From Aminobacter aminovorans (lineage in GTDB: Bacteria; Pseudomonadota; Alphaproteobacteria; Rhizobiales; Rhizobiaceae): a stretch of 64,000 bases of DNA. Made by a program: the position numbers and the translations under genes. The stretch spans positions 186,001 through 250,000 of the forward strand of contig NZ_UFSM01000001.1 in NCBI RefSeq assembly GCF_900445235.1, in the 5' to 3' direction. Positions 36,628 to 46,047 of the stretch are shown in pieces (position 1 is the stretch's first letter; every line of letters starts with the position of its first letter). A model generated the notes under the pieces. It ran no database searches, was not told the DNA's origin, and was given only the letters and a program-made list of their open reading frames with translations.

Positions 36628-37053
36628 ATGAGCCGTATGACGCCCTTCTCGAGCCCGCTTCTCTTGGGCTTCGACACGATGGAAAAGACGCTCGAGCGCC
36701 TTGCCAAGTCGGGCGACAGCTACCCGCCCTACAATATCGAACGCATCAGGGATGCCGAGGAACGGGGCGAAAGGCTGCGGATCACACTTGCGGTGGCCGG
36801 TTTCGCCGAAAACGATCTCGAAGTCACCGTCGAGGAAAACCAGCTCATCGTGCGTGGCCGACAGAGCGACGACAAGGAGCGTGAGTTCCTGCATCGCGGC
36901 ATCGCCTCACGGCAGTTTCAACGCTGCTTCGTTCTGGCCGACGGGATGCGGGTGATCGCGGCCGATCTGAAGAACGGTCTGCTGTCGGTCGATCTGGACC
37001 GGCCGGAAGCCGAAAGACTGGTACGGAAAATAAACATATCGGTAGCAGACTAA
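36628..37053 (+). CDS. Hsp20 family small heat-shock protein
   Basis: This ATP-independent holdase keeps unfolding proteins soluble. The 141-residue protein contains an alpha-crystallin domain (about 40-135) with ITLAVAGFAENDLEVTVEEN, FLHRGIASRQFQRCFVLADG and the conserved NGLLSVDLDRP. It is of IbpA type. A ROSE-like thermometer in its leader suggests translation only at raised temperature. The DUF1150 gene follows 62 bases downstream, a pairing common in Hyphomicrobiales. Confidence 0.94.
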   Translation: MSRMTPFSSPLLLGFDTMEKTLERLAKSGDSYPPYNIERIRDAEERGERLRITLAVAGFAENDLEVTVEENQLIVRGRQSDDKEREFLHRGIASRQFQRCFVLADGMRVIAADLKNGLLSVDLDRPEAERLVRKINISVAD

Positions 37054-37115
37054 GCACTGCCGATGGCTCTCATGCGGGATGGCCGAGACGGCATCCTGGC
37101 TAGAAGGAGGCTACA

Positions 37116-37373
37116 ATGCCCAATACTGCCCAGAGACATACGATGACCACGGGCGAACTCGCCCATCTCGGTGAAGGCTCCGTCGCCTATCTCAGGAAGG
37201 TATCCAGCGACGATCTGCGCGGCCGTTTCCCCGGCCTTACCGAAATCGATCCCGGCCTCGAGCTTTGGGCGCTGTTTGCCGCCACCGGCGAACCGATCCT
37301 GTTGTCCGATGCCCGTGACCGTGCGCTTGCGGGTGCGATGGAAAACGATCTGACAACCGTTGCCATCCACTGA
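37116..37373 (+). CDS. DUF1150 family protein
   Basis: This small 85-residue protein has TTGELAHLGEGSVAYLRKV and ELWALFAATGEPILLSDARD, the two conserved blocks of DUF1150, a family of unknown function often encoded after an hsp20 gene. The ribosome site (AAGGAGG, six bases before the ATG) is very strong. The function may be stress related by association only. Confidence 0.9.
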   Translation: MPNTAQRHTMTTGELAHLGEGSVAYLRKVSSDDLRGRFPGLTEIDPGLELWALFAATGEPILLSDARDRALAGAMENDLTTVAIH

Positions 37374-37468
37374 CCTTCGAGCGCCGCTCCGAGCCGGCGA
37401 CAGGGTGGCGGAATGGACAAGGGCCGCAACATGCGGCCCTTCCCAAGCTTTTTTCCGCGAAATCGAAA

Positions 37469-37933
37469 TCAGGCGGCGTGCGACGCCGGTGTTTCCGACA
37501 GCAATGCGTGGATCGCCGATGCATCTCGCGTGCCGCGAATCTTGGCCACCGTGTCGGCGTCGCGCAGCACACGTGCGATGCGCGACAGCGCCTTGAGATG
37601 ATCGGCCCCGGCCCCTTCAGGGGCCAGGAGCAGGAAGACGAGATCGACCGGCTGGTCATCTAGTGCTTCGAAGTCGACGGGCGTTTCCAGGCGCGCAAAG
37701 ACGCCGGTGATCCGCTTGACGCCTGCGAGCTTTCCATGCGGGATGGCGATGCCATTGCCGACACCCGTCGAGCCGAGACGCTCGCGCTGAAGGATGGTGT
37801 CGAACACCTCCCGCTCGGGGATACCGGAAATCGATGCGGCCCTTTCGGCGAGAAGTTGCAGAAGCTGCTTCTTCGAATTCGCCTTCAAGGCCGGCATGAT
37901 TGCCGGAGCCTCGATCAGATCACTCAGATCCAT
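37469..37933 (-). CDS. ptsN: PTS IIA-like nitrogen-regulatory protein
   Basis: PtsN (EIIA-Ntr) is the phosphate acceptor at the end of the PtsP-PtsO relay and affects nitrogen, carbon and potassium physiology. The 154-residue protein has phosphorylatable His66 in GNGIAIPHGKLAGV and the usual ERLGSTGVGNG and LVFLLLAPEGAGADHLKALS. It follows hpf by 64 bases in the standard rpoN-hpf-ptsN order. Confidence 0.96.
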   Translation of the reverse strand: MDLSDLIEAPAIMPALKANSKKQLLQLLAERAASISGIPEREVFDTILQRERLGSTGVGNGIAIPHGKLAGVKRITGVFARLETPVDFEALDDQPVDLVFLLLAPEGAGADHLKALSRIARVLRDADTVAKIRGTRDASAIHALLSETPASHAA

Positions 37934-37997
37934 GCTGAAATTCCCTTGCTGTGCTCACCGCCGCATTGCCCCAAAACCCCACATGCGGTGGCGGCTA

Positions 37998-38582
37998 CTA
38001 TCCCTGGGCGACCTTTGCGGTCGAGGGATCTATCCAGCCGATGTTGCCATCAGACCGGCGGTAGACGATGTTGAGGTGCTCATTGCCAGCATTGCGGAAG
38101 ACCACAACAGGGCTATCCTTGGTGTCGAGTTCGATGACGGCTGATGCCACCGACATCGTCTTCAGAACCATCGTCGACTCGGCAACGATGGCGGGCGCGA
38201 AATCTTCCGGCACATCCTCGTCGTCGTCGACGAGTGCTGCGACCACCGAATAGGCGACATCGGTCAATTCACCGTTGCCGGCGCCCAGATTGTGCGACTT
38301 CAGCCGACGCTTGTAGCGCCTCAGGCGAGTCTCGAGCTTGTCGGCTGCCGCTTCGAACGCGGCAGTCGGTTCCTGTGCCTCACCGGTCGCTTGCAACGAC
38401 ATGCCCGAATCGAGCCGCACCACACAATCGGCGGTGTAGCGCGAGCCGGACTTCACGACGTTGACGTGCCCGGAGAAGCCGCGATCGAAATACTTGTCGA
38501 TCGCTTCGCCGATACGTCCCTCAATGCGCGTACGAAACGCATCGCCGACGTCCATGTGTTTTCCTGATATGCGCAGGCTCAT
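37998..38582 (-). CDS. hpf: Long-form ribosome hibernation promoting factor
   Basis: Hpf binds the 30S decoding site and promotes 100S dimers in stationary phase. The 194-residue length marks the long form. The N-terminal domain (MSLRISGKHMDVGDAFRTRI, EAADKLETRLRRYKRRLK) binds the ribosome. The C-terminal domain (about 130-194, VIELDTKDSPVVVFRNAGNE, IVYRRSDGNIGWIDP) mediates dimerisation. It lies 280 bases downstream of rpoN. Confidence 0.96.
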   Translation of the reverse strand: MSLRISGKHMDVGDAFRTRIEGRIGEAIDKYFDRGFSGHVNVVKSGSRYTADCVVRLDSGMSLQATGEAQEPTAAFEAAADKLETRLRRYKRRLKSHNLGAGNGELTDVAYSVVAALVDDDEDVPEDFAPAIVAESTMVLKTMSVASAVIELDTKDSPVVVFRNAGNEHLNIVYRRSDGNIGWIDPSTAKVAQG

Positions 38583-38828
38583 CTGAAAACTGACCTTTTC
38601 TGTTCAGACTTCAAACCAGTCCGAGTTTATACCCGTGGCAGATGCAAACAAGCGTTGGCTCGCTTGTCGCACCAATTTTAAGTCCGAACTTGTCGGCTGA
38701 TCTTGGGCCACCCACCGGCAGCCTCTGGCTCGTGTCGCAAGCCATCCTGTGCCGCATCTTTCCTTGGTGGGCTTAGCCCTCTTCATGCGGGCGGGCTTCT
38801 AGACACTTCATTAAGGATTGTCAATCAA

Positions 38829-38854
38829 GCGCCAGAATGCCCGCAATTCTGCGC
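38829..38854 (-). terminator. Imperfect hairpin after rpoN
   Basis: On the minus strand, GCGCAGAAT and ATTCTGGCGC form a nine-base stem with one bulge about 8 bases after the rpoN stop, followed by TTGATTG. It may end the lpt-rpoN transcript before hpf. Confidence 0.35.
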
Positions 38855-38862
38855 CTTTCGGC

Positions 38863-40425
38863 CTAGCTGGCGGCACCGGCCATGGCGCGTTTTTCGCGCC
38901 GACGCTGCACCGACGAGGCGATGTTCATGCCTTCACGGTATTTGGCGACAGTACGCCGGGCGATGTCGACGCCACTTTTCCTGAGGATATCCACAATGGC
39001 ATCGTCGGACAGCACGTCGGAGGCCTGCTCTTCCTCGATCATCTGGCGAATGCGGTCGCGTACGGCCTCGGACGAATGCGCGTCGCCGCCCTCAGCAGAG
39101 GCGATCGAGGCGGTGAAGAAATAGCGCAGTTCGAACACGCCGCGCGTGGTCAGCATGTATTTGTTGGCGGTGACGCGGCTGACCGTCGATTCGTGCATGC
39201 CGATGGCATCAGCTACGGTGCGCAGGTTGAGCGGCCTGAGATGGCGTACGCCGTGAACCAGGAAGGCATCCTGCTGGCGCACGATCTCCGAGGCGACCTT
39301 GAGGATGGTCTTGGCGCGCTGGTCGAGGCTACGGGTCAGCCAGTTGGCGTTCTGCAGGCATTCGCTGAGGAAATTGCGCTCGGCCGGATCCCTGGTGCGG
39401 CCTGTGACCTGGGCGAAATAGACCTGGTCGACCAGCACGCGCGGCAGCGTATCGGGATTGAGTTCCACCGCCCAACTACCGTCGGCGGCCTGGCGCACCT
39501 CGACGTCGGGCACGATGGTGTCGGTAGAGCCGCCGGCAAAGGCCCCACCGGGCCTGGGATCGAGCGCGCGGATCTCGGCCAGCATGGCAAGCAGATCCTC
39601 CTCATCGACACCACAGATGCGCTTCAGGCTGTGGAAATCGCGTTTGGCTAGAAGGTCCAGATTGTCGATCAGTGCCGCCATCGCCGGATCGAGCCGGTCG
39701 CGGCGAATGAGCTGGACCCGCAGGCATTCGGCCAGATCGCGGGCAAACAGGCCGGCCGGGTCGAAACCCTGGCAGCCGCTGAGCACTCTCAGCACGAAGG
39801 CCTCATCGACGCCGAAGCGCGCTGCGATCTCGTCGGCCTCGCCACGGAAATAGCCCGCCTCGTCGAGCCAATCGGTCAATTCGGATGCAACCAGCCGCTC
39901 CGCAGGTTCGGTGAAGGCGAAGGATATCTGCTCGCCGACATGGTCACGGAGGGTGACGGCAGCTGCCGCCATGTCCTCCATGTCGAAACCTTCGGAGCCA
40001 CCGCCCGAAGCGGAGCCGGAGGATGCCGACTTCCATTGCATGGCAAGGTCGGGGCCCATACGCTCGACGGCGCCGGGATCGTCGGGAAACAGGTTTTCGA
40101 GCGAGGTGTCGAGTTTCTCGGAGATGGCCTGCGAGCTCCAGCCGGCCTCACCTTCGAACCAGTCCTCGCCAGTGGCGGGGTTTGCCTCGCTTTGTGTCTC
40201 GATCTTCGGGAACTGATCGGTCGGCGCGTCGTCAGGCGCCTCGGCGCGTTCGAGCAGCGGGTTGCGTTCGATCTCGTCGTCGATGAAACGTTCAAGCTCG
40301 GTGTGGGTGAACTGCAGCAGCCTTATCGACTGCATCAGCTGTGGCGTCATCACCAGCGATTGCGACTGCCGTAGCTGTAGTTTCGCCGACAGCGCCATTG
40401 CTTGAAGTGGTCCAATCCCTGTCAT
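38863..40425 (-). CDS. rpoN: RNA polymerase sigma-54 factor
   Basis: RpoN directs transcription from -24/-12 promoters with AAA+ activators. The 520-residue protein has the glutamine/leucine-rich region I (LQLRQSQSLVMTPQLMQSIR), an acidic region II (about 50-120), a core-binding domain, an HTH (LRTVADAIGMHESTVSRVTA), and the RpoN box ARRTVAKYRE near the C-terminus. I place the start at ATG 40425; an ATG at 40398 (MALSAKLQ) is equally plausible. The position after lptB is conserved in rhizobia. Confidence 0.96.
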   Translation of the reverse strand: MTGIGPLQAMALSAKLQLRQSQSLVMTPQLMQSIRLLQFTHTELERFIDDEIERNPLLERAEAPDDAPTDQFPKIETQSEANPATGEDWFEGEAGWSSQAISEKLDTSLENLFPDDPGAVERMGPDLAMQWKSASSGSASGGGSEGFDMEDMAAAAVTLRDHVGEQISFAFTEPAERLVASELTDWLDEAGYFRGEADEIAARFGVDEAFVLRVLSGCQGFDPAGLFARDLAECLRVQLIRRDRLDPAMAALIDNLDLLAKRDFHSLKRICGVDEEDLLAMLAEIRALDPRPGGAFAGGSTDTIVPDVEVRQAADGSWAVELNPDTLPRVLVDQVYFAQVTGRTRDPAERNFLSECLQNANWLTRSLDQRAKTILKVASEIVRQQDAFLVHGVRHLRPLNLRTVADAIGMHESTVSRVTANKYMLTTRGVFELRYFFTASIASAEGGDAHSSEAVRDRIRQMIEEEQASDVLSDDAIVDILRKSGVDIARRTVAKYREGMNIASSVQRRREKRAMAGAAS

Positions 40426-40587
40426 GTGCTGCCGAAAATCGGCGCGCTCGCCAGTCGCGATAAAACTGGCCCGGCTTTTGCATGTCAAGCAGATTGGGGG
40501 TTTGGCATCGCGATTGCCGGCGCATTGCCCGGCAATCGCGAATGAAGGCTGCGCATTTCGCCGGCACGTTGCGCCCCGGCAAGCAGC

Positions 40588-41409
40588 CTACAGCGTGAAG
40601 CCCTCGCCAAGATAGAGGCGGCGGACATCGGGATTGGCGACGACCTCGTCAGCGCGGCCGTGGGTCAAGACCTCGCCGGCATGGATGATGTAGGCACGGT
40701 CGATCAGGCCCAGCGTCTCGCGGACATTGTGGTCAGTGATCAGGACGCCGATGCCGCGCTTGGTGAGGTGCCGGACGAGCTGCTGGATATCGGCGACGGC
40801 GATCGGGTCGATGCCGGCAAAGGGCTCGTCCAGCAGCATGTAGTTGGGCCGGCTGGCCAGCGCACGCGCAATTTCGAGGCGACGACGCTCGCCGCCCGAA
40901 AGGGCGATTGCCGGCGACTTCCGGAGATGGCTGATGTGGAATTCCTCGAGCAGGGCATCGAGCGACTTCTCGCGCTCCTTGCGGCTCTTTTCGACCACTT
41001 CGAGAATCGCGCGGATGTTGTTTTCGACAGAAAGGCCACGGAAGATCGAGGCTTCCTGCGGCAGATAGCCGATGCCGAGGCGGGCGCGGCGATACATCGG
41101 CATCGCCGTGACGTCAAAGCCGTCGATCTCGATCGTGCCCTGGTCGACGGGAACCAGCCCCGTCACCATGTAGAAGCAGGTCGTCTTGCCGGCGCCGTTG
41201 GGACCAAGCAGGCCGACAGCTTCGCCGGCGCGGACGCCGAGCGTCACGCCCGAGACCACCTGCCGGCCCTTGTAGCTCTTGGTCAGCCCCTTGGCGATCA
41301 GCGTGCCCTTGAACTTGCCGTTCTTGGCACTGCCTGTTGTTGCGGGCGCGGCAAGTTTTTGCGCCGAGCCCGGCTTCAGACGCGACAACAGCGAGGATGC
41401 CTCAGTCAT
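40588..41409 (-). CDS. lptB: Lipopolysaccharide export ATPase LptB
   Basis: LptB powers extraction of LPS from the inner membrane together with LptFG and LptC. The 273-residue protein has a roughly 35-residue N-terminal extension. The ATPase core then has Walker A GPNGAGKTT, IGYLPQEASIFRGLSVENNI, signature LSGGERRRLEIARALA and Walker B YMLLDEPFAGIDPIA. It directly follows lptA with no gap. Confidence 0.96.
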   Translation of the reverse strand: MTEASSLLSRLKPGSAQKLAAPATTGSAKNGKFKGTLIAKGLTKSYKGRQVVSGVTLGVRAGEAVGLLGPNGAGKTTCFYMVTGLVPVDQGTIEIDGFDVTAMPMYRRARLGIGYLPQEASIFRGLSVENNIRAILEVVEKSRKEREKSLDALLEEFHISHLRKSPAIALSGGERRRLEIARALASRPNYMLLDEPFAGIDPIAVADIQQLVRHLTKRGIGVLITDHNVRETLGLIDRAYIIHAGEVLTHGRADEVVANPDVRRLYLGEGFTL

Positions 41410-41991
41410 TTATTTCTTCTGCGAACCCGGTGTGATCGACATCATGACGCGACCATTGCCTTTGGTGCCCTTGTTGCAGCCGTCGACCTGGGCAAGGCCG
41501 GTCTTCATCTGCACGGTGAGCTTGCAGCCAACCAGAACGTTGTCGCCTTCGGAAAGCACGACTTCCTTGCCGGACATCACCAGCACCTCGGTCTTCATGT
41601 CGAAGGTACCGCGGTCGCCGGTGGCCACCTGCTTGTCCGACTTCACATAGACCTTGTCGTCGACTTCGAGCCTGTCGATGTTGGCCGAGCCGGTGGCGGC
41701 CGAACCGCCATCCTTGGCGTAATAGACCGTCATCTTGCCCGACTTCATGACAGTCGGGCCCTGGGTAACGCTGACATTGCCGGTGAAGATCGCGAGATTT
41801 TCCGATTCGCGGACCTCGAGCTTGTCGCTCTCGATCTGGATCGGCTGGTCACCCGAGAGCTTGAGGCCGGAAAGCCTGCTCTGGCTGTCCTGCGCAAAAG
41901 CTCCGGCGGTGCACAGCATCACGCCCGCGCATGTTAACGCGGCCAATGACCGCCAAGACCTAATTTGCCGCACTCCCGCCTCCGCTGCCAT
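41410..41991 (-). CDS. lptA: Lipopolysaccharide transport periplasmic protein LptA
   Basis: LptA forms the beta-jellyroll bridge that carries LPS across the periplasm. The 193-residue precursor has a signal peptide (CAGVMLCTAGAFA). An OstA domain follows with QIESDKLEVRESENLAIFTG, VTQGPTVMKSGKMTVYY and GDNVLVGCKLTVQMKTGLAQ. Its start overlaps the end of lptC by 32 bases, so the two are coupled. Confidence 0.94.
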   Translation of the reverse strand: MAAEAGVRQIRSWRSLAALTCAGVMLCTAGAFAQDSQSRLSGLKLSGDQPIQIESDKLEVRESENLAIFTGNVSVTQGPTVMKSGKMTVYYAKDGGSAATGSANIDRLEVDDKVYVKSDKQVATGDRGTFDMKTEVLVMSGKEVVLSEGDNVLVGCKLTVQMKTGLAQVDGCNKGTKGNGRVMMSITPGSQKK

Positions 41992-42679
41992 TCTGCGCCG
42001 CCTTCATCCGCGCGGGATCGATGTCCACGCGTACCTTTTTCTCGAACACGACAACCTTGCCGTTATCGAGCATGGACATCGAATCGGACGTGATCTTCGA
42101 ACCGTCAAGGCTTATTTCGACCGCTTCGTCAGACTTCATCGCGCCACTGCCCATGTCGAGATACGCCGATTTGAGCTTGGCGACCATACCGTCGCTGGTC
42201 TTTACGATTACTTGCTCGGTCAGATTGAGCGTATTGCCCTCGCGGTCGTAGACGCCGCGGACAGCGTCGACCTTGGCAATGTTTTCGGCTGAGATCGGCA
42301 GGTTGGCGTCGATGCCGAGCAATTCGACGACGCCCTGATTGGCCGGATCCTGCACGGCACGGTCAGCGGTCATCGAATAAGGCAGGTTGTCGCGGGTGAA
42401 GCCGCTGAGCTGGGGCTTGGCCATGACCAGCTTGCCTTCGGAGAAGGCGGCTCCTTCCGCCTTGACCTGGATCGAAGGCGGCGCGGCCAGATAGGTATAG
42501 CCGCCGAACAGCGCGGCCAGCACGACCGCCGAGAGCGGCAAGGCGCGCTTGAGGAAGCGGACGCGGCGCGAATGACGCGCGGCGAGGTCGAACGCATCGG
42601 CGCGCGAGGTCGCAAGCGCAATCGCGGTGTCAACCGCAACGCCGCCACCGCCGCCACTCGTCTCGATTGGTCGCGCCAA
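41960..42679 (-). CDS. lptC: LPS export ABC transporter periplasmic protein LptC
   Basis: LptC is the single-pass inner-membrane partner that passes LPS from LptFG to LptA. The 239-residue protein has a long cytoplasmic N-terminus, one membrane helix (about 43-64, ALPLSAVVLAALFGGYTYLA), and a periplasmic domain with DREGNTLNLTEQVIVKTSDG and the ending KKVRVDIDPARMK. The start is TTG at 42679 with AAGGA about 9 bases upstream. It is the first gene of the lptC-lptA-lptB-rpoN run. Confidence 0.92.
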   Translation of the reverse strand: MARPIETSGGGGGVAVDTAIALATSRADAFDLAARHSRRVRFLKRALPLSAVVLAALFGGYTYLAAPPSIQVKAEGAAFSEGKLVMAKPQLSGFTRDNLPYSMTADRAVQDPANQGVVELLGIDANLPISAENIAKVDAVRGVYDREGNTLNLTEQVIVKTSDGMVAKLKSAYLDMGSGAMKSDEAVEISLDGSKITSDSMSMLDNGKVVVFEKKVRVDIDPARMKAAQNGSGGGSAAN

Positions 42680-42945
42680 CTGAAATGTCCTTCTTCGAAC
42701 TGTCCAAGCCGCCGTTCAGGCCGGCACGGTGAAGCGGATGAAAGCCACGAAAATATGACCATAAGGTCAAAGAGTTGCGACCGAACGCACTACTGCCCCG
42801 CGTCCGGCTGCCTGATGCAAACCCCAATATGGCTATTTAGCTTACAAATCCCAAGTCCCGCAACGTCAGCTGCGGCAGGAAAGCTGTGGCTCTCGCCAGA
42901 GCGTTGCTTTAAAAGCGCTAGCCTGCACAGCATGCGAGGCACGCC

Positions 42946-43920
42946 ATGTCCATGAAAGCCGACGATCTGATCGACCGACGCCGCTTGCGGCGCAAGCTGA
43001 CCTTCTGGCGGGTCGTAGCCTTTCTCATCGCCGCCCTGGCGGTCGTCGGCATGTCGACATGGCTGGCAGGCGAGCGCATTCCGGGCGTGACCGCCAACCA
43101 TATCGCCAAGATCCGGATCGAAGGCACGATCACCGAGGACGAGGATCTGCTGCGCCGCATCGACGAGGTCCGCAAGTCGCCCTCGGTCAAGGGCGTGATC
43201 CTATCGATCGATTCGCCCGGCGGCACGACCGCCGGCGGCGAGGCGATCTACGATGCCGTGCGCAAGCTCGCGGCTGAGAAACCGGTGGTTGCCCAGGTCG
43301 GCACGCTGGCCGCATCCGCCGGCTATATGATCGCTTCGGCGTCCGACCACATCGTGGCGCGCAAGTCGTCCATCGTCGGCTCGATCGGCGTGCTGGTGCA
43401 GTTTCCCGACCTGACCGGGCTGATGGACAAGCTCGGCGTCAAGCTCGAAGAGATCAAGTCGTCGCCGTTGAAGGCCGAGCCCAATCCGTTCAATCCGACG
43501 ACCGACGAAGAGCGCGCCATGATGCGCAACATGATCATGGACAGTTACGACTGGTTCGTCGGCATCGTCGCCGAACGCCGTTCGATGTCGAAGGCCGAGG
43601 CAACCGCCCTTGCCGACGGTTCGGTGTGGACCGGGCGCCAGTCGCTTGCCAACAGGCTGATCGACGAGGTCGGCGGCGAGGATCAGGCCATCGCCTGGCT
43701 CGGCACCAAGGGCGTCGACGCCAAGCTCGACGTGATCGAGTGGAAGCCGGCCCGCACAGGCAGCTTCTTCCTGCCCAGCTCCGTTGCCCAGGCCCTTGGC
43801 CGGGCGCTCGGCCTGGGCGACTTGTCGTCGGAACTGATCAAGGAAATGGGCGCCGACCGCTTGTTCCTTGACGGTATGCTGTCGCTCTGGCAGGCTGAAA
43901 AAGCTGTGTCAGGCGGCTGA
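42946..43920 (+). CDS. sppA: Signal peptide peptidase SppA (S49 serine protease)
   Basis: SppA degrades cleaved signal peptides in the inner membrane. The 324-residue short form has an N-terminal membrane anchor (about 20-41). Catalytic Ser124 lies in TLAASAGYMIA and Lys176 in SSPLKAEPNPF, the Ser-Lys dyad of bacterial SppA. A GAGG site precedes the ATG by about eight bases. It is 42 bases upstream of ihfB, the usual alphaproteobacterial order. Confidence 0.95.
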   Translation: MSMKADDLIDRRRLRRKLTFWRVVAFLIAALAVVGMSTWLAGERIPGVTANHIAKIRIEGTITEDEDLLRRIDEVRKSPSVKGVILSIDSPGGTTAGGEAIYDAVRKLAAEKPVVAQVGTLAASAGYMIASASDHIVARKSSIVGSIGVLVQFPDLTGLMDKLGVKLEEIKSSPLKAEPNPFNPTTDEERAMMRNMIMDSYDWFVGIVAERRSMSKAEATALADGSVWTGRQSLANRLIDEVGGEDQAIAWLGTKGVDAKLDVIEWKPARTGSFFLPSSVAQALGRALGLGDLSSELIKEMGADRLFLDGMLSLWQAEKAVSGG

Positions 43921-43962
43921 AAAACAAACAAAATCATCACCATCTCGACGGGGACCGAGCAC

Positions 43963-44247
43963 ATGATCAAGTCTGAACTGGTGCAAATCATTGCCACACG
44001 CAATCCGCATCTGTTCCTGCGGGATGTCGAGAACATCGTCAGCGCCATTTTCGACGAAATCACCGATGCTCTTGCCGATGGCAATCGCGTCGAGCTGCGC
44101 GGCTTCGGCGCGTTTTCGGTCAAGAACCGCCCTGCCCGTACTGGCCGCAACCCGCGCACCGGCGAATCCGTCGAGGTCGAGGAAAAGTGGGTGCCGTTCT
44201 TCAAGACCGGCAAAGAGCTGCGCGAGCGGCTGAACTCGGCAAAATAG
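43963..44247 (+). CDS. ihfB: Integration host factor subunit beta
   Basis: IHF-beta pairs with IHF-alpha to bend DNA at specific sites; it is needed, for example, for sigma-54 activation. The 94-residue protein has the DNA-binding arm [20 protein letters not shown], with the Pro-containing tip, and starts [26 protein letters not shown] lies upstream of the ATG. Confidence 0.96.
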   Translation: MIKSELVQIIATRNPHLFLRDVENIVSAIFDEITDALADGNRVELRGFGAFSVKNRPARTGRNPRTGESVEVEEKWVPFFKTGKELRERLNSAK

Positions 44248-44291
44248 GCCGCCAGGCGGCTGTGGCGGCGGGGCTTTAAACGGGAATATCC

Positions 44292-44621
44292 ATGTTCAAC
44301 CGCTTCATGCTTATCGTTGTGTTCGTACCGGTGGCGATCGTGCTGATCGCGCTTGCCGTCGCCAACCGCGCGTCCACCGCCTTCACGCTCGACCCGTTCA
44401 ATCCCGGCAATCCGGCTCTGACCATCCAGGCGCCACTGTTCGTGCTGCTGTTCGTGGCACTGGCGCTCGGGGTGATTCTCGGCGGCGCCGTGACCTGGCT
44501 CAAACAGGGCCGCTTTCGCAAGATCGCCCGCCAACGCGGCCTCGAGGCCGAAAGCCTGCGCCAGGCAGCAAGCCAGCGGCCGCCGGTTGCCCAGGGCCCG
44601 GCCCTGCCGCGCCCCAACTGA
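44292..44621 (+). CDS. LapA domain (DUF1049) membrane protein
   Basis: The 109-residue protein has two membrane helices (about 6-24 and 45-67), the second being FVLLFVALALGVILGGAVTWL. A basic cytoplasmic tail follows. Such LapA-like proteins assist LPS assembly in E. coli and commonly follow ihfB in alphaproteobacteria. The exact role here is inferred. Confidence 0.88.
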   Translation: MFNRFMLIVVFVPVAIVLIALAVANRASTAFTLDPFNPGNPALTIQAPLFVLLFVALALGVILGGAVTWLKQGRFRKIARQRGLEAESLRQAASQRPPVAQGPALPRPN

Positions 44622-44657
44622 TCCGCTCAGGCGCGACGACCTTTCAGGGAGAACTTC

Positions 44658-45623
44658 ATGCTGCACTTTTCGGCCGATGACATCGACCGCGCATTGACCT
44701 TTCCGGGATTGGTCGAGACGTTGCGCACGGCCTTTCGTGAGGGCGCGGTGCAGCCGGTGCGCCATCATCACACCGTCGAGCGCGCCAAAGGTACCGATTC
44801 GACCCTGCTGCTGATGCCGGCCTGGACCGACTTCAAGGCCGCGGATGCAGGGCCCGACGGACATATCGGGGTCAAGATCGTCACCGTTTCGCCCGACAAC
44901 AACGACATCGCCAAGCCGGCGGTCGTCGGGCTCTATTTGCTGCTCGATGGGATCACCGGCGAGCCGCAGGCGCTGATGGACGGCCCGCGCCTGACCCAGT
45001 GGCGCACCGCCTGCGCTTCGGCACTCGCCGCCTCCTACCTGGCGCGCGAGGACGCCTCGAAGCTGCTGGTGATCGGTGCCGGCGCGCAGTGCAGGTTCCT
45101 GGCACGGGCGCATGCCGCCGTGCGGCCGATCAAAGAGATTCGCATCTGGAACCGGACGCCGGCCAACGCGGAAACGCTTGCCGCGTCGTTGCGCGGCGAA
45201 GGTTTCGAAGCGACCTCCGTCTCCGATCTCGATGCTGGACTGGCTTGGGCCGACATCATCACCGCCGGCACCATCTCGACGACTCCGCTGGTCAAGGGCG
45301 CCAAGCTCAACGCCGGCTGCCACGTCGATCTCGTCGGCGGCTTCACGCCCGGCATGCGCGAGGCCGACGACGACGCGATCCGCAAGGCACGCGTCTATGT
45401 CGACACCCGTGCCGGCGCGACCAAGGAAGCCGGCGACATCGTCCAGCCGATCGCAGCAGGCGTGCTCAAGGCCGACGACATCGTCGCCGACCTGCACGAG
45501 CTCGCCCGCGACCAGAAGCCCGCCCGCCAGTCTGCGGACGAGATCACGCTGTTCAAGTCGGTGGGTGCGGCCCTCGAAGACCTCGCTGCCGGCATTGCTG
45601 TCTACAAGGCGCTCAAGCGCTGA
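44658..45623 (+). CDS. Ornithine cyclodeaminase/mu-crystallin family protein
   Basis: This 321-residue NAD(P)-dependent enzyme family includes ornithine cyclodeaminase, alanine dehydrogenase and imine reductases. It has a Rossmann motif ([20 protein letters not shown], about 136-155), the substrate loop [12 protein letters not shown], and [16 protein letters not shown]. The reaction cannot be fixed by sequence. Its stop overlaps the convergent EVE gene by 11 bases. Confidence 0.9.
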   Translation: MLHFSADDIDRALTFPGLVETLRTAFREGAVQPVRHHHTVERAKGTDSTLLLMPAWTDFKAADAGPDGHIGVKIVTVSPDNNDIAKPAVVGLYLLLDGITGEPQALMDGPRLTQWRTACASALAASYLAREDASKLLVIGAGAQCRFLARAHAAVRPIKEIRIWNRTPANAETLAASLRGEGFEATSVSDLDAGLAWADIITAGTISTTPLVKGAKLNAGCHVDLVGGFTPGMREADDDAIRKARVYVDTRAGATKEAGDIVQPIAAGVLKADDIVADLHELARDQKPARQSADEITLFKSVGAALEDLAAGIAVYKALKR

Positions 45624-46047
45624 TTTCGCGGCCGACCTCGATGGCTTCCGCGATCAGGCGGAAGTCGTGCTCGCTGAGCGGACAAAGGCCGAGACGCAGC
45701 TGGTAGCCCCAGTTGCGACCGGCGGTGAAATCGAGTTGGCCGAGCAGACCCGCAACCGGCGTCTCGCAACACGCCGCCCAATCGACATCGCGCCGGAACG
45801 GCTGGAGGTCGCCGCCGCTGTCGAAGCGGTAGGGCTCGCCTGCGCGCACCCTGCCGATTGCGGTGAAGGATTTGAGCGCGTCCTTGCCGCCCATGACGGT
45901 CGACGGTGAATAATAGACGACGCCGTCGCCGGCGCCGATGCGGCGCAGCGGGCCTGCCTTGCCATGACAGACCTGCATGAAGCCTCCGGCCCGGCCGCGC
46001 CGGACATGTTCAGCCGAAGCGACGGCGAGCCAGTTGCCCGTGCTCAT
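45613..46047 (-). CDS. EVE domain-containing protein
   Basis: EVE domains are PUA-like folds that bind modified bases in DNA or RNA. The 144-residue protein has [20 protein letters not shown], the pocket segment [20 protein letters not shown], and [15 protein letters not shown], the normal layout of a stand-alone bacterial EVE protein. It overlaps the VOC gene by four bases and is probably co-transcribed with it. No restriction or defence gene is nearby. Confidence 0.88.
   Translation of the reverse strand: MSTGNWLAVASAEHVRRGRAGGFMQVCHGKAGPLRRIGAGDGVVYYSPSTVMGGKDALKSFTAIGRVRAGEPYRFDSGGDLQPFRRDVDWAACCETPVAGLLGQLDFTAGRNWGYQLRLGLCPLSEHDFRLIAEAIEVGREISA

Noticed and set aside
43683..45497. 604-codon open frame antisense to sppA, ihfB, lapA and the cyclodeaminase gene
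   Set aside because: It spans four well-supported genes and their spacers on the other strand and shows no recognisable domain.
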